Positions 8,012-16,851 of a DNA stretch of 24,937 nucleotides are shown here, in pieces. Source of the DNA: SURF-32 sp964648365 (GTDB lineage: Bacteria; Planctomycetota; Phycisphaerae; UBA1845). Every line of letters begins with the position of its first letter. Position 1 is the first letter of the stretch. Under the pieces are notes generated by a model, which was given only the letters and a program-made list of their open reading frames with translations, was not told the DNA's origin and searched no databases. A program made the position numbers and the translations under genes. The stretch lies in the NCBI GenBank assembly GCA_964648365.1, contig CAZYLK010000084.1:1-24937 (forward strand), in the 5' to 3' direction.

Positions 8012-8420
8012 GGGGTGCGTCCTCCAGGCGCGCGGCGGGGAGCGGATATTGCCGCGGGTCGTTAATCGGAAAACCGTGATAGTCGCCACCGCCGGTCAGT
8101 CTCGCTTCATGTAATACGCCGTTGATCCACACCCATGCCCGACTGGGAAACTCTCCGCGGAAGGCGCCGACGCAGCGCGCCGTGATCGCCTGCCGCAGCG
8201 CGTCGAGTAACATCGGCCAATGGTCGGCGGAATACACGTCGCACTTCGCCTCATCCGCCCGCAACGCGGCGGGGCCGGCCGGCGATGGATAGGTCTTGTG
8301 AATCGGGTTTCCCGTGTACGTCACGCGCGCGGCTACTTCCTCCGGCGAATCAGCTTCGACCGGCCAGTCGCAGATGCGTCCCCGGCTGATGCCGCGTTGG
8401 AATCTCGGGCGCCTAGGCAT
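7983..8420 (-). CDS. Conserved hypothetical protein, partner of the ImmA/IrrE-like gene
   Basis: The 145-residue product is of unknown function. It contains a compact mixed region (about residues 30-140): TYTGNPIHKTYPSPAGP, ADEAKCDVYSAD, then a helix LLDALRQAITARCVGAFRGE followed by WVWINGVLHEARLTGGGDYHGFPI. The pattern of a G-P-HK-PSPAG start and an FP-W-V-EARL-GY-G-P ending recurs in a family of small bacterial proteins that I recall beside ImmA/IrrE genes, but I cannot name a domain. No signal peptide or membrane segment is present. ATG 8420 is chosen because a perfect TATAAT box ends only six bases upstream; any longer start would lie across that promoter. The stop overlaps the next gene by 29 bases. 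Confidence 0.7.
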   Translation of the reverse strand: MPRRPRFQRGISRGRICDWPVEADSPEEVAARVTYTGNPIHKTYPSPAGPAALRADEAKCDVYSADHWPMLLDALRQAITARCVGAFRGEFPSRAWVWINGVLHEARLTGGGDYHGFPINDPRQYPLPAARLEDAPRVEIPVDRV

Positions 8421-8426
8421 CCGAGC

Positions 8427-8455
8427 ATTATACGGCCTCCCGTCTTGACCGTCAC
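8427..8455 (-). promoter_or_regulatory. Sigma-70-type promoter giving a leaderless mRNA
   Basis: On the minus strand GTGACG (8450-8455, 4 of 6 matches to TTGACA), a 17-base spacer, then TATAAT (8427-8432, perfect). The six bases after TATAAT lead directly to the ATG at 8420, so transcription should begin at or within a base or two of the start codon. GGGAGG lies inside the spacer and so cannot serve as a Shine-Dalgarno if this promoter is used. The remaining bases to the pirin gene (8456-8639) show no further feature. Confidence 0.7.
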
Positions 8456-8639
8456 ACGCGCTTTCCCGCAGACTCCGACGGTGGACGATCCGGCGGCGCC
8501 GGGTTCGACATGTCCACCCCAAGCGCTCAGCAGGGTAATGAGATGCCCCGTCTGAGGCGCCCTTGTCGTACCGTCGGCGGCGATCCGCCGCCAACGGTGT
8601 TGCGCCGTCGAACCCATTCGAGACCAGGAGCCCCCAACC

Positions 8640-9401
8640 ATGATCACCCTCCGCCCCAGCCATCAGCGCGGCCACTTCAACCACGGGTGGCTGGACACGT
8701 ATCACACGTTCTCCTTCGCCGACTACCGCGATCCGCAGCATACGGGCTTCCGCTCGCTGCGGGTCATCAATGAGGACCGGGTCGCGCCCGGGCAGGGGTT
8801 CGGCGAGCATCCGCACCGGGACATGGAGATCATCACGTACGTCCTGTCAGGTGAGCTTGAGCACCGCGACAGCCTGGGCAACCGCGGCGTCATCCGGCCG
8901 GGCCGGATCCAGTACATGGCGGCCGGGTCGGGGATTCTGCACAGCGAGTTCAACCCGTCGGCCAGCGACCCGGTGCATCTGATGCAGATCTGGATCATGC
9001 CCGACCGCCGCGGGGCAGAACCCGGCTATGAAGAGCGGGAATTCCCCACCCTCTCGAACGCGGGGCGGCTGACCCTGCTGGCCAGCGGCAACGGGCGCAG
9101 CAGTTCGATCCGCATCAATCAGGACGCGGATGTCTACGCCGGCGCGCTGCAGCGCGGGACACGCGTCGACCACGAGTTGGGCGACGGCCGGGGCGCGTGG
9201 ATTCAAGTGCTGCGCGGCAGCGCCATGCTGGCGGGCGATGCGGATTCGTCCGGCGGATCAACTCAGGGACCGGTGCGACTGGTCGCCGGTGACGGCGCGT
9301 CGGTCGAGAACGAGTCGCGCCTCCGCATTGAGGCAAGTGGCGACGCCGAATTACTGCTTTTTGACCTGGGGCCGATGGCCGACCGTCGCGGGCCGCGGTA
9401 G
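8640..9401 (+). CDS. Pirin family protein (bicupin, quercetinase-like)
   Basis: The 253-residue product is a pirin: two cupin barrels, the first carrying a metal site. The likely ligands His57, His59, His101 and Glu103 are all present, in GFGEHPHRDMEIITYVLSG and SGILHSEFNPS. The N-terminal signature HFNHGWLDTYHTFSFADY is typical. Some bacterial pirins, such as YhhW, act as quercetin 2,3-dioxygenases; others regulate metabolic enzymes. Length matches the roughly 230-290 residue family range. AGGAG lies about 9 bases before the ATG. It is the first of three plus-strand genes with a YcaC-like hydrolase and an amidohydrolase, although the gaps (174 and 186 bp) allow separate promoters. The substrate is unknown. 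Confidence 0.95.
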   Translation: MITLRPSHQRGHFNHGWLDTYHTFSFADYRDPQHTGFRSLRVINEDRVAPGQGFGEHPHRDMEIITYVLSGELEHRDSLGNRGVIRPGRIQYMAAGSGILHSEFNPSASDPVHLMQIWIMPDRRGAEPGYEEREFPTLSNAGRLTLLASGNGRSSSIRINQDADVYAGALQRGTRVDHELGDGRGAWIQVLRGSAMLAGDADSSGGSTQGPVRLVAGDGASVENESRLRIEASGDAELLLFDLGPMADRRGPR

Positions 9402-9575
9402 CGTGGCGCAACGCGGGGCCGGCCCATCGCGTCGCGATCGGTGTCCCGTCTCGCCGCTCAGGAAGGTGCTCGGGCGGTGATGCATCCGCCGGGCATGTTT
9501 CAAATGAGAAGCGTGGCGGTCCGGGCCGAGCCTCACCGCCCAGTCAACCGAGTCCACACGAAAGGGAGAAGGGAC

Positions 9576-10349
9576 ATGAGTCGCATCGTAACACCCTCGC
9601 TGATCACCGTTATCGTCGCCGGCGCAATCGCCTGGGGCCTGACGGCTAACAACGGCGCCGTCAGCACGGCCCAGGCGCAGCCCGCCACGGGCGTGAAGTC
9701 GTTATCCACCTGGGCGCCCGGCGGCAAGCGCGAGCGCTGGACCGCCGACAACTGCGTCTTCGCACTCATCGATCATCAGACGGGCCTTATGAACCTCGTC
9801 GACAATGCCCGGCCGGGCGAGTTCAAGAACATGGTCATCGCCCTGGCCAAGACGGCCAAGCTGCACAACGTGCCGGTCGTCATCACGACGAGCGCCGAGG
9901 ACGGTCCGAACGGCCCCTTCCTGCCGGAAGTCCTCTCGCTGCTGCCCGACGCCCCGCTCATTTCGCGCCCCGGACAGATCAACGCCTGGGACAACGACGA
10001 CTTCGTCGAGGCGATCCGCAAGACCGGCCGCAAGAAAATCGTCATGTCCGGCATCACCACCGACGTGTGCGTCGCGTTTGCGACACTGTCCGCGCTGGAT
10101 GCCGGCTATGAGGTGTACGTCGTGGTCGATGCGTCCGGCTCGATGAACGCCGATACGCAAAGCGCTTCGCTGATGCGCATGTCCGACGCGGGCGCCATCA
10201 TGGGCACGTGGTTCGCGATCTCGTGCGAACTGCTCTCCGACTGGCGCAACCCGGCCGGCCCCGGCACGGCAAAGCTGTTCATCGAGCACATGCCGTCCTA
10301 CGCGGAAGTGTTCAACAGCCACAAAGCGCAGGCCGGCGGCGGCAAGTAA
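9576..10349 (+). CDS. Exported isochorismatase-like cysteine hydrolase (YcaC type)
   Basis: The 257-residue product belongs to the isochorismatase-like cysteine hydrolases and is closest to the YcaC subgroup. Asp66 (ALIDHQTG) and the nucleophile Cys165 (SGITTDVCVAFATLSAL) are visible, as are the subgroup blocks SRPGQINAWDNDDF (130-143) and AGAIMGTWFAISCELLSDW (205-223). Unlike E. coli YcaC it begins with a Sec-type signal: Arg3, a hydrophobic core at about 8-24, and AQA ending at residue 35. It is thus probably periplasmic. ATG 9576 is chosen because GGGAGAAGGGA is just upstream and the signal peptide starts there; the upstream open frame has no homology. YcaC itself has no settled substrate. 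Its position between pirin and an exported amidohydrolase suggests degradation of a nitrogen-containing or aromatic compound, by inference. Confidence 0.92.
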   Translation: MSRIVTPSLITVIVAGAIAWGLTANNGAVSTAQAQPATGVKSLSTWAPGGKRERWTADNCVFALIDHQTGLMNLVDNARPGEFKNMVIALAKTAKLHNVPVVITTSAEDGPNGPFLPEVLSLLPDAPLISRPGQINAWDNDDFVEAIRKTGRKKIVMSGITTDVCVAFATLSALDAGYEVYVVVDASGSMNADTQSASLMRMSDAGAIMGTWFAISCELLSDWRNPAGPGTAKLFIEHMPSYAEVFNSHKAQAGGGK

Positions 10350-10390
10350 CGCCAACGGACCCGCCAGTCAGAGCCTCGACCATAAATGAG

Positions 10391-10499
10391 CGGGCAGGGT
10401 CAACCCCGCCTGCAGGAGCGGGCCCGGCCGATCCGAACCCCGACCGTCAGGAAGGGGCCGGGCGGAGGATGCGCAGCCGCTGATGGATGACCCTGCCCG
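10391..10499 (+). other. 109-bp structured intergenic element with 12-bp perfect inverted ends
   Basis: CGGGCAGGGTCA (10391-10402) and its exact reverse complement TGACCCTGCCCG (10488-10499) bound an insert of 85 bases. Inside, CCCGC (10405-10409) can pair with GCGGG (10418-10422), and CCCGGCC (10423-10429) with GGCCGGG (10456-10462), giving a closed stem with two internal hairpins. The second hairpin carries the 26-base repeat also found at 20136-20161. It lies between the YcaC-like gene and the amidohydrolase, whose start codon is 37 bases downstream. It could be a small mobile palindromic element, a processing site, or a structured leader. No T-tract follows. I recognise no known riboswitch. 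Confidence 0.6.
10435..10460 (+). repeat. Dispersed 26-bp intergenic repeat, copy 1
   Basis: GAACCCCGACCGT followed by CAGGAAGGGGCCG. It matches the copy at 20136-20161 on the opposite strand in 24 of 26 positions. Flanking GC arms (GCCCGGCC upstream, GGCCGGGC overlapping its end) make it the loop and right side of a hairpin. Confidence 0.85.
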
Positions 10500-10535
10500 A
10501 GGTCGTGCCCGCGGCGAGTTGATGAGGATGAGACG

Positions 10536-12461
10536 ATGAACGAACGGATCACACGTCGCGATGCCCTCTGGACCGGTAGCGCGGCCGCGATCGGCGCGAT
10601 GCTCACTGGCTGTTCCACGGCACGGTGGCGGGTCGATCGCAGCGACACGCGCCGCGATGATCTCAACGACGCCGACCTCATCCTCATCAACGCCCGCATC
10701 GCCACGATGGATACCGAGCGGCCGTCAGCATCAGCGCTTGCCATCCGCGAGGGGCGGTTCGTGGCCGTGGGCGACGAATCCACCGTGCTCCCCCGCCGCG
10801 GATCGCGCACGAAGGTGATTGACGCGGACGGCCGCACCGTCATCCCCGGCCTGATCGACTCGCACACACACATCATCCGCGGCGGGCTCAATTACAACCT
10901 CGAGCTGCGCTGGGACGGCGTGCCGACGCTGGCGGATGCGATGGCGATGCTGCGGGCACAAGCGTTGCGCACGCCGCCGCCGCAATGGGTTCGCGTGGTG
11001 GGCGGCTTCTGCGAATTTCAGTTCGCCGAACGCCGCCTGCCCACCCTGGCGGAGCTCAACGAGGCCGCGCCCGACACGCCGGTCTTCATTCTGCACCTGT
11101 ACGATCGGGCGCTGCTGAACCGCGCCGCCCTCCGCGCGGTCGGGTACACGAAGGACACGCCCGACCCGCCCGGCGGCATCATCGAGCGCGATCGCAACGG
11201 CCACCCGACCGGCCTGCTGATCGCCAACCCGAACGCCTGGGTCCTGTACAAGACGCTCTCGATGGGGCCGAAGCTGCCGCTTGAGTACCAGTACAACTCG
11301 ACGCGCCACTTCATGCGCGAGTTGAACCGACTCGGCGTCACATCCTGCTGCGACGCCGGCGGCGGTTTTCAGAACTACCCGGAAGACTACGAAGTCATCC
11401 AGCACCTCGCAGACCGCGGCGAACTGACCGTGCGCATCGCGTACAATCTGTTTACGCAGCGACCGAAAGCAGAGCGCGACGACTTCGTCCGCTGGGCTCG
11501 AACTGCCACCTACGGCCAGGGCGACGACTTTCTGCGGCTCAACGGTGCCGGCGAAATGCTGGTCTACAGCGCCGCGGACTTCGAGGATTTTCGCGTGCCC
11601 CGTCCCGAGATGCCTGCCAACATGGAGTCAGACCTGCGCGAGGTCGTCCGCGTGCTCGCGCGGAACCGCTGGCCGTTCCGCATGCACGCGACTTACGACG
11701 AGACGATCCAGCGTGCCCTCTCCGTCTTCGAGGAAGTCAACCGCGAATACCCGATCGCCGATCTCCGCTGGTTCTTCGATCACTGCGAGACGGCCAGCGA
11801 CGCCAGCCTGGAGCGCATCAAGGCGCTGGGCGGTGGCATCGCGATCCAGCATCGTATGGCGTTTCAGGGCGAGTATTTCGTCGACCGCTATGGCTCAGCC
11901 GCGACCGCCCGCACGCCGCCGATCCGAGAGATGCTGCGAATGGGCATCCCCGTCGGCGCGGGCACCGACGCGACGCGCGTTGCAAGCTACAACCCGTGGG
12001 TCAGCTTGTGGTGGATGGTCAGCGGCAAATCGCTGGGGGGGAAGCAGCTATACCCCGACACGAACCGCCTCACCCGCGAGGAGGCCCTGCGCCTCATGAC
12101 GACCGGCAGCGCCTGGTTCAGCCGAGAAGAAGGCAAGAAAGGCTCAATCGTCCCCGGCCGCCTTGCGGACCTGGCGGTGCTCTCCGACGACTACTTCAGC
12201 GTCGGGGAGGATCGGATCAAGAGCATCGAATCCCTGCTGACGCTGGTCGATGGACAAGTCGTACACGCGGCCGCACCTATTGCCCCGTTCGCACCGCCCC
12301 CGCTGCCGATCACGCCGGACTGGTCGCCGGCAGCACGCGCCGGGACGCCGACCGAAGAACTCGGACAGTGTTCAGTTGCGGCATCGGCGCTTGCCGGGCT
12401 CACATGCCATTCAGCGCACGGGAACGCGCTGCATGGCGGATGCGCATGCTTCCTGGCCTGA
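10536..12461 (+). CDS. Exported amidohydrolase family 3 (YtcJ-like) lipoprotein
   Basis: The 641-residue product is a metal-dependent amidohydrolase of the YtcJ type. The metal-binding HTH is at His110/His112 in PGLIDSHTH; further ligands are likely in FRMHATYDE, FFDHCE and GAGTDATR; the C-terminal beta-sandwich has the usual GSIVPGRLADLAVL. The N-terminus combines a twin-arginine motif (TRRDALW, Arg7-Arg8) with a lipobox LTGC (Cys26), predicting Tat export of a folded protein and lipid anchoring. The last 60 or so residues are Pro-rich, then carry four Cys and two His in a tail (CSVAASAL, CHSAHGNALHGGCACF) beyond the usual domain, perhaps an extra metal site. The ATG is preceded by GAGGATGAG. 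It follows the YcaC-like gene by 186 bp that hold a structured element. The substrate is unknown. Confidence 0.9.
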   Translation: MNERITRRDALWTGSAAAIGAMLTGCSTARWRVDRSDTRRDDLNDADLILINARIATMDTERPSASALAIREGRFVAVGDESTVLPRRGSRTKVIDADGRTVIPGLIDSHTHIIRGGLNYNLELRWDGVPTLADAMAMLRAQALRTPPPQWVRVVGGFCEFQFAERRLPTLAELNEAAPDTPVFILHLYDRALLNRAALRAVGYTKDTPDPPGGIIERDRNGHPTGLLIANPNAWVLYKTLSMGPKLPLEYQYNSTRHFMRELNRLGVTSCCDAGGGFQNYPEDYEVIQHLADRGELTVRIAYNLFTQRPKAERDDFVRWARTATYGQGDDFLRLNGAGEMLVYSAADFEDFRVPRPEMPANMESDLREVVRVLARNRWPFRMHATYDETIQRALSVFEEVNREYPIADLRWFFDHCETASDASLERIKALGGGIAIQHRMAFQGEYFVDRYGSAATARTPPIREMLRMGIPVGAGTDATRVASYNPWVSLWWMVSGKSLGGKQLYPDTNRLTREEALRLMTTGSAWFSREEGKKGSIVPGRLADLAVLSDDYFSVGEDRIKSIESLLTLVDGQVVHAAAPIAPFAPPPLPITPDWSPAARAGTPTEELGQCSVAASALAGLTCHSAHGNALHGGCACFLA

Positions 12462-12515
12462 CCGCACCATGGCCGGCGGTGCATCAACGACAACTAAGGG
12501 GCCGCCTTGGACGGA

Positions 12516-13175
12516 TCACAAACGAGCGCGCGTGAGTTCGCCGTTCGAATCCGCTCGGAGCACGGGATCCAGCAGCGTGCGCAGTGCCTGGCGGGCGCGG
12601 TGGAGGCGGACCTTTGCCGCACCTGCGCTGATCCCGAGGCGATCGGCAGTCTCTTGTGTGTCCAATTCTTCGATATCGCGGAGCATGATGATGGCACGAT
12701 AGGAGTCCGGAAGCTGGTTCACGCACTTTCGCACGGCCGCCCGGAGTTCCGCGGCTTCGGCGCCCTGCGATGGGAGAACGCACCAGGCCGAGATGCGGCC
12801 GGCGTGATGACCGGTCTCGTCAAAAGTGGGAAGCAGCGGCTCGATGGAGGTTGCCGGTCGGGAGCGCTCGGCGCGCAGCTTCATCAGACAGGCGTTGATG
12901 ACGATGCGGTGGAGCCATGTACTCAGTCTGGACTCGCCCGCGAAACGATCCACGGATCGAAAGGCCATCATGAACGCATCCTGAACCGCGTCCGCGGCGT
13001 CCTGCTCGCAGCGCAGAAAGCGCCGGGCCACGGCCAGCATCCGTCCTGTGTGCCGTCGAACGAAAGCCTCGCAGGCTCGTTCGTCGCCGGATCGAAGCGC
13101 GGCGAGCATCATCTCGTCGGTGAGCGGCTGGTCCGGCCCGGCGTCCGTCACGGGCGCGCCGTTGACGCGTTGCAT
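12516..13175 (-). CDS. RpoE-like ECF sigma factor, coupled to a STAS gene
   Basis: The 219-residue product is an ECF sigma factor. Region 2 (about residues 33-105) includes DAADAVQDAFMMAFRSVDRF and STWLHRIVINACLMKLR; region 4 (about 145-202) includes LPDSYRAIIMLRDIEELDTQ, then ADRLGISAGAAKVRLHRARQ. The linker at 106-140 is longer than usual. The ATG overlaps the stop of the STAS gene as TGATG, so translation is coupled; the long open frame upstream (to 13520) is a shadow of the STAS gene. A sigma-54 promoter precedes the pair. No zinc-finger anti-sigma gene is adjacent; the STAS protein may instead sequester or release an unlinked anti-sigma factor. It is convergent with the amidohydrolase, with 54 bases between the stops and no terminator seen. 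Confidence 0.92.
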   Translation of the reverse strand: MQRVNGAPVTDAGPDQPLTDEMMLAALRSGDERACEAFVRRHTGRMLAVARRFLRCEQDAADAVQDAFMMAFRSVDRFAGESRLSTWLHRIVINACLMKLRAERSRPATSIEPLLPTFDETGHHAGRISAWCVLPSQGAEAAELRAAVRKCVNQLPDSYRAIIMLRDIEELDTQETADRLGISAGAAKVRLHRARQALRTLLDPVLRADSNGELTRARL

Positions 13176-13441
13176 CACGGGGAGGGTCGCGCATGAAGCA
13201 GCCCGGCAAGAAAGCCCGACATCCGCTCGATTTGCAGTCCCTCGCTCAGCAGTGACTGCAGGCAGTACAGCCCCCGCGAATCCACAAACCGCACTTGCGA
13301 CAGATCCAACCGGATCGGGTTGCACATCGCCCGTTCGCGGGCGATCGTGGCACTGAGTTCCTCCACCCACGGTCCGACCAGCTTGCCTTCCACTCGAAGC
13401 CATGCAGCGCCATCCTCTTCTGTTCTTGTGATCCTGACCAA
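13175..13441 (-). CDS. STAS-domain protein (anti-anti-sigma type)
   Basis: The 88-residue product is a single STAS domain. Visible are WLRVEGKLVGPWVEEL (residues 14-29) and PIRLDLSQVRFVDSRGLYCL (42-61), in which Ser55 occupies the place of the serine phosphorylated in SpoIIAA/RsbV-type anti-sigma antagonists. I place the start at TTG 13441 because GAGGAG lies six bases upstream and the predicted sigma-54 start site (about 13461) falls just before it. The open frame extends to 13531 but would cross that promoter. The stop overlaps the ATG of the ECF sigma gene. By family, STAS proteins bind a kinase/anti-sigma of the RsbW type; none is in the window. STAS paired directly with an ECF sigma factor is uncommon. 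Confidence 0.85.
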   Translation of the reverse strand: MVRITRTEEDGAAWLRVEGKLVGPWVEELSATIARERAMCNPIRLDLSQVRFVDSRGLYCLQSLLSEGLQIERMSGFLAGLLHARPSP

Positions 13442-13472
13442 AGTCAGCTCCTCGACAGCGATGGACGCAAAG

Positions 13473-13487
13473 GCAGCCGCCGTGCCA
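13473..13487 (-). promoter_or_regulatory. Sigma-54 (-24/-12) promoter of the STAS-ECF operon
   Basis: On the minus strand: TGGCACG, GCGG, CTGC. This matches the TGGCACG half of the sigma-54 consensus perfectly and has the required GG-N10-GC spacing; the -12 half is CTGC instead of TTGC. The predicted start site is near 13461, followed by GAGGAG at 13453-13448 and TTG at 13441, a leader of about 20 bases. The gene directly upstream encodes a sigma-54 activator, which makes a chance match less likely. Confidence 0.75.
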
Positions 13488-13570
13488 GGGGTCGGAGGCG
13501 CGGCTCGAATACGTAAACAATTGGCGGTCAAGGTCTTACGGAACGTGGCCGGCGGGCGGCGGACTGTCCA

Positions 13571-13585
13571 CCACGAGAATCGTGG
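13571..13585 (-). promoter_or_regulatory. Candidate activator-binding palindrome (enhancer site)
   Basis: CCACGA, TTC, TCGTGG: a perfect palindrome with 6-base arms. It is centred about 117 bases upstream of the predicted sigma-54 start site, a typical place for an upstream activating sequence, and 28 bases beyond the stop of the activator gene. It might instead be a weak terminator of that gene, though no T-tract follows on the minus strand. Confidence 0.45.
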
Positions 13586-13612
13586 GCTGTGGGCCGCGAA
13601 ATACCGTGGCGG

Positions 13613-15634
<2,022 letters not shown>

Positions 15635-15855
15635 CTTCCGCCTGAACACGTCCGAACATCGTAACGAGAAGCGCAATAGGGAGAAATGGGCTTGGCCGGC
15701 GGGTTGAGGGGTGGTGCCGGCCGGGCGGGGTCCGTTGCGGCGACGAGCGTCGTCGGCCGGCGTATCGCTGCACGTGCGCGGTTCGAGTTTGCTTTGTGCC
15801 GGTCGCGGGTGCTTTGTCTGCCGTACACCCGGCGTTTCAGGCGTCAGCGGGCGTC

Positions 15856-16572
15856 TCAGGCCGTACCGAACACGGGGATCGCTGCGCCGTGAATGGCGGA
15901 GGCGCCCTCAGACAGGAGGAACGCAATCACGCCGGCGACGGCGTCCGGCGTCGCCCACGTTGCGGGGTCGGCGCCGGGCATCGCCTGGCGATTCTCGGGG
16001 GTGTCCATCGTTCCCGGCAGGACGCAGTTGACGTTAATTCCGGCATGTTTGAGGTCGGCCGAAAGGCTCTCGGTGAGGTGCAGCACGGCCGACTTGGACG
16101 CGCCGTATGCGGCTGTGCCGCCTGCGCCGGCCAGGGCGGCGCGGCTGGCGACGTTGACAATCCTGCCTCTGTGCTGGCTGTGCATCGTCGGGACCACCGC
16201 CCGACAGGCGTTCAGCGTCGTTCTGACGTTGAGGTCGAACATCAACTGCCAGGTTTCGTCGTCTTCTTCATGTGCGGGCTTGCCACCGCGAAACGCGCCG
16301 ACCGTGTTGACGAGTGCGTCGATGCGGCCGAAGCGCTCGAGCGTCGCAGACACGGCCGCGGTCAGGCCGGCGCCGCTGGACAGGTCCACGCCGCCCGCCA
16401 GCAGATGGTCGGAAGAACCGGCCACGTCGGCGAAAGCACGGCTGAGACGTGTCTGCTCCCTATCGAGAAGCACCGTTGCCGCGCCGTGCGCCTGTAAGAG
16501 CCGGGCGACGCAGCCGCCGAGGCGTCCGACGGCGCCGGTTACGATGACAATCTGTCCGTCAACAGAGAACAT
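15856..16572 (-). CDS. SDR-family oxidoreductase
   Basis: The 238-residue product is a short-chain dehydrogenase. The cofactor loop reads TGAVGRLG (residues 12-19, a variant of TGxxxGxG), Asp37 after the second strand suggests NAD(H) preference, the usual NNAG is changed to VNTVGAF (88-94), and the triad Ser143, Tyr156 and Lys160 is intact. The C-terminus IHGAAIPVFG replaces the common TG-x-x-x-VDGG. ATG 16572 has GAGG seven bases upstream; the longer frame has no homology. It runs in the same direction as the GMC oxidoreductase upstream, but a 280-bp spacer with an inverted repeat separates them. Its substrate is unknown. The 180 bp beyond its stop, to the sigma-54 activator, holds only short GCCGGC-rich repeats and a CGACGA/TCGTCG hairpin near 15737-15751. 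Confidence 0.88.
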   Translation of the reverse strand: MFSVDGQIVIVTGAVGRLGGCVARLLQAHGAATVLLDREQTRLSRAFADVAGSSDHLLAGGVDLSSGAGLTAAVSATLERFGRIDALVNTVGAFRGGKPAHEEDDETWQLMFDLNVRTTLNACRAVVPTMHSQHRGRIVNVASRAALAGAGGTAAYGASKSAVLHLTESLSADLKHAGINVNCVLPGTMDTPENRQAMPGADPATWATPDAVAGVIAFLLSEGASAIHGAAIPVFGTA

Positions 16573-16683
16573 GCGTGAACCTCGTGCGGCCATCCAAGCC
16601 GCAATCCCATCACCCGTTGCCGGCCGGTAGTATCCGTAAGGCGGCCACCGGCCGCAACCAAAAGAAGCCAAATGGGAAGGGTG

Positions 16684-16775
16684 TCAGGGAGTAAGGGGTC
16701 AGGAAGTGAGGGGAAGAGGAAGAGTCGAACCTCGGGGGCTTTTTTCCCTGACTCCCTCACTCCCTTACTCCCTGA
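16684..16775. repeat. Purine/pyrimidine inverted repeat in the SDR-GMC spacer
   Basis: TCAGGGAGTAAGGG (16684-16697) and its exact reverse complement CCCTTACTCCCTGA (16762-16775) flank further degenerate units of the same type (GTCAGGAAGTGAGGGG on the left, CCCTGACTCCCTCACTCCC on the right) and a T6 run at 16740-16745. The whole plus-strand left arm is almost all purine and the right arm almost all pyrimidine. It can fold as a long imperfect hairpin, or a triplex-prone tract. It may end GMC transcription from the minus strand, but no T-tract follows the hairpin in that direction. Confidence 0.75.
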
Positions 16776-16851
16776 TCCCTTTGCCCCGGCTACGATCGCG
16801 GCTCCTTGCGAAACATGAGCACAAAACGGCAAGAAGTTGCGCCGTCAGAGT

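Noticed and set aside
9115..9411. Arg-rich minus-strand frames over the pirin gene
   Set aside because: Typical high-GC antisense shadow; the pirin frame is unambiguous.
13176..13520. Longer N-terminal form of the ECF sigma factor starting at 13520
   Set aside because: The extra 115 residues are an out-of-frame reading of the STAS gene; the TGATG overlap gives a natural start at 13175.
16728..16746. T6 run after GGGGGC as a rho-independent terminator on the plus strand
   Set aside because: No stable GC stem precedes it, and no plus-strand gene ends nearby.
16539..16832. 97-codon minus-strand open frame in the SDR-GMC spacer
   Set aside because: It translates the low-complexity inverted repeat and the start of the SDR gene; no ribosome site or homology.
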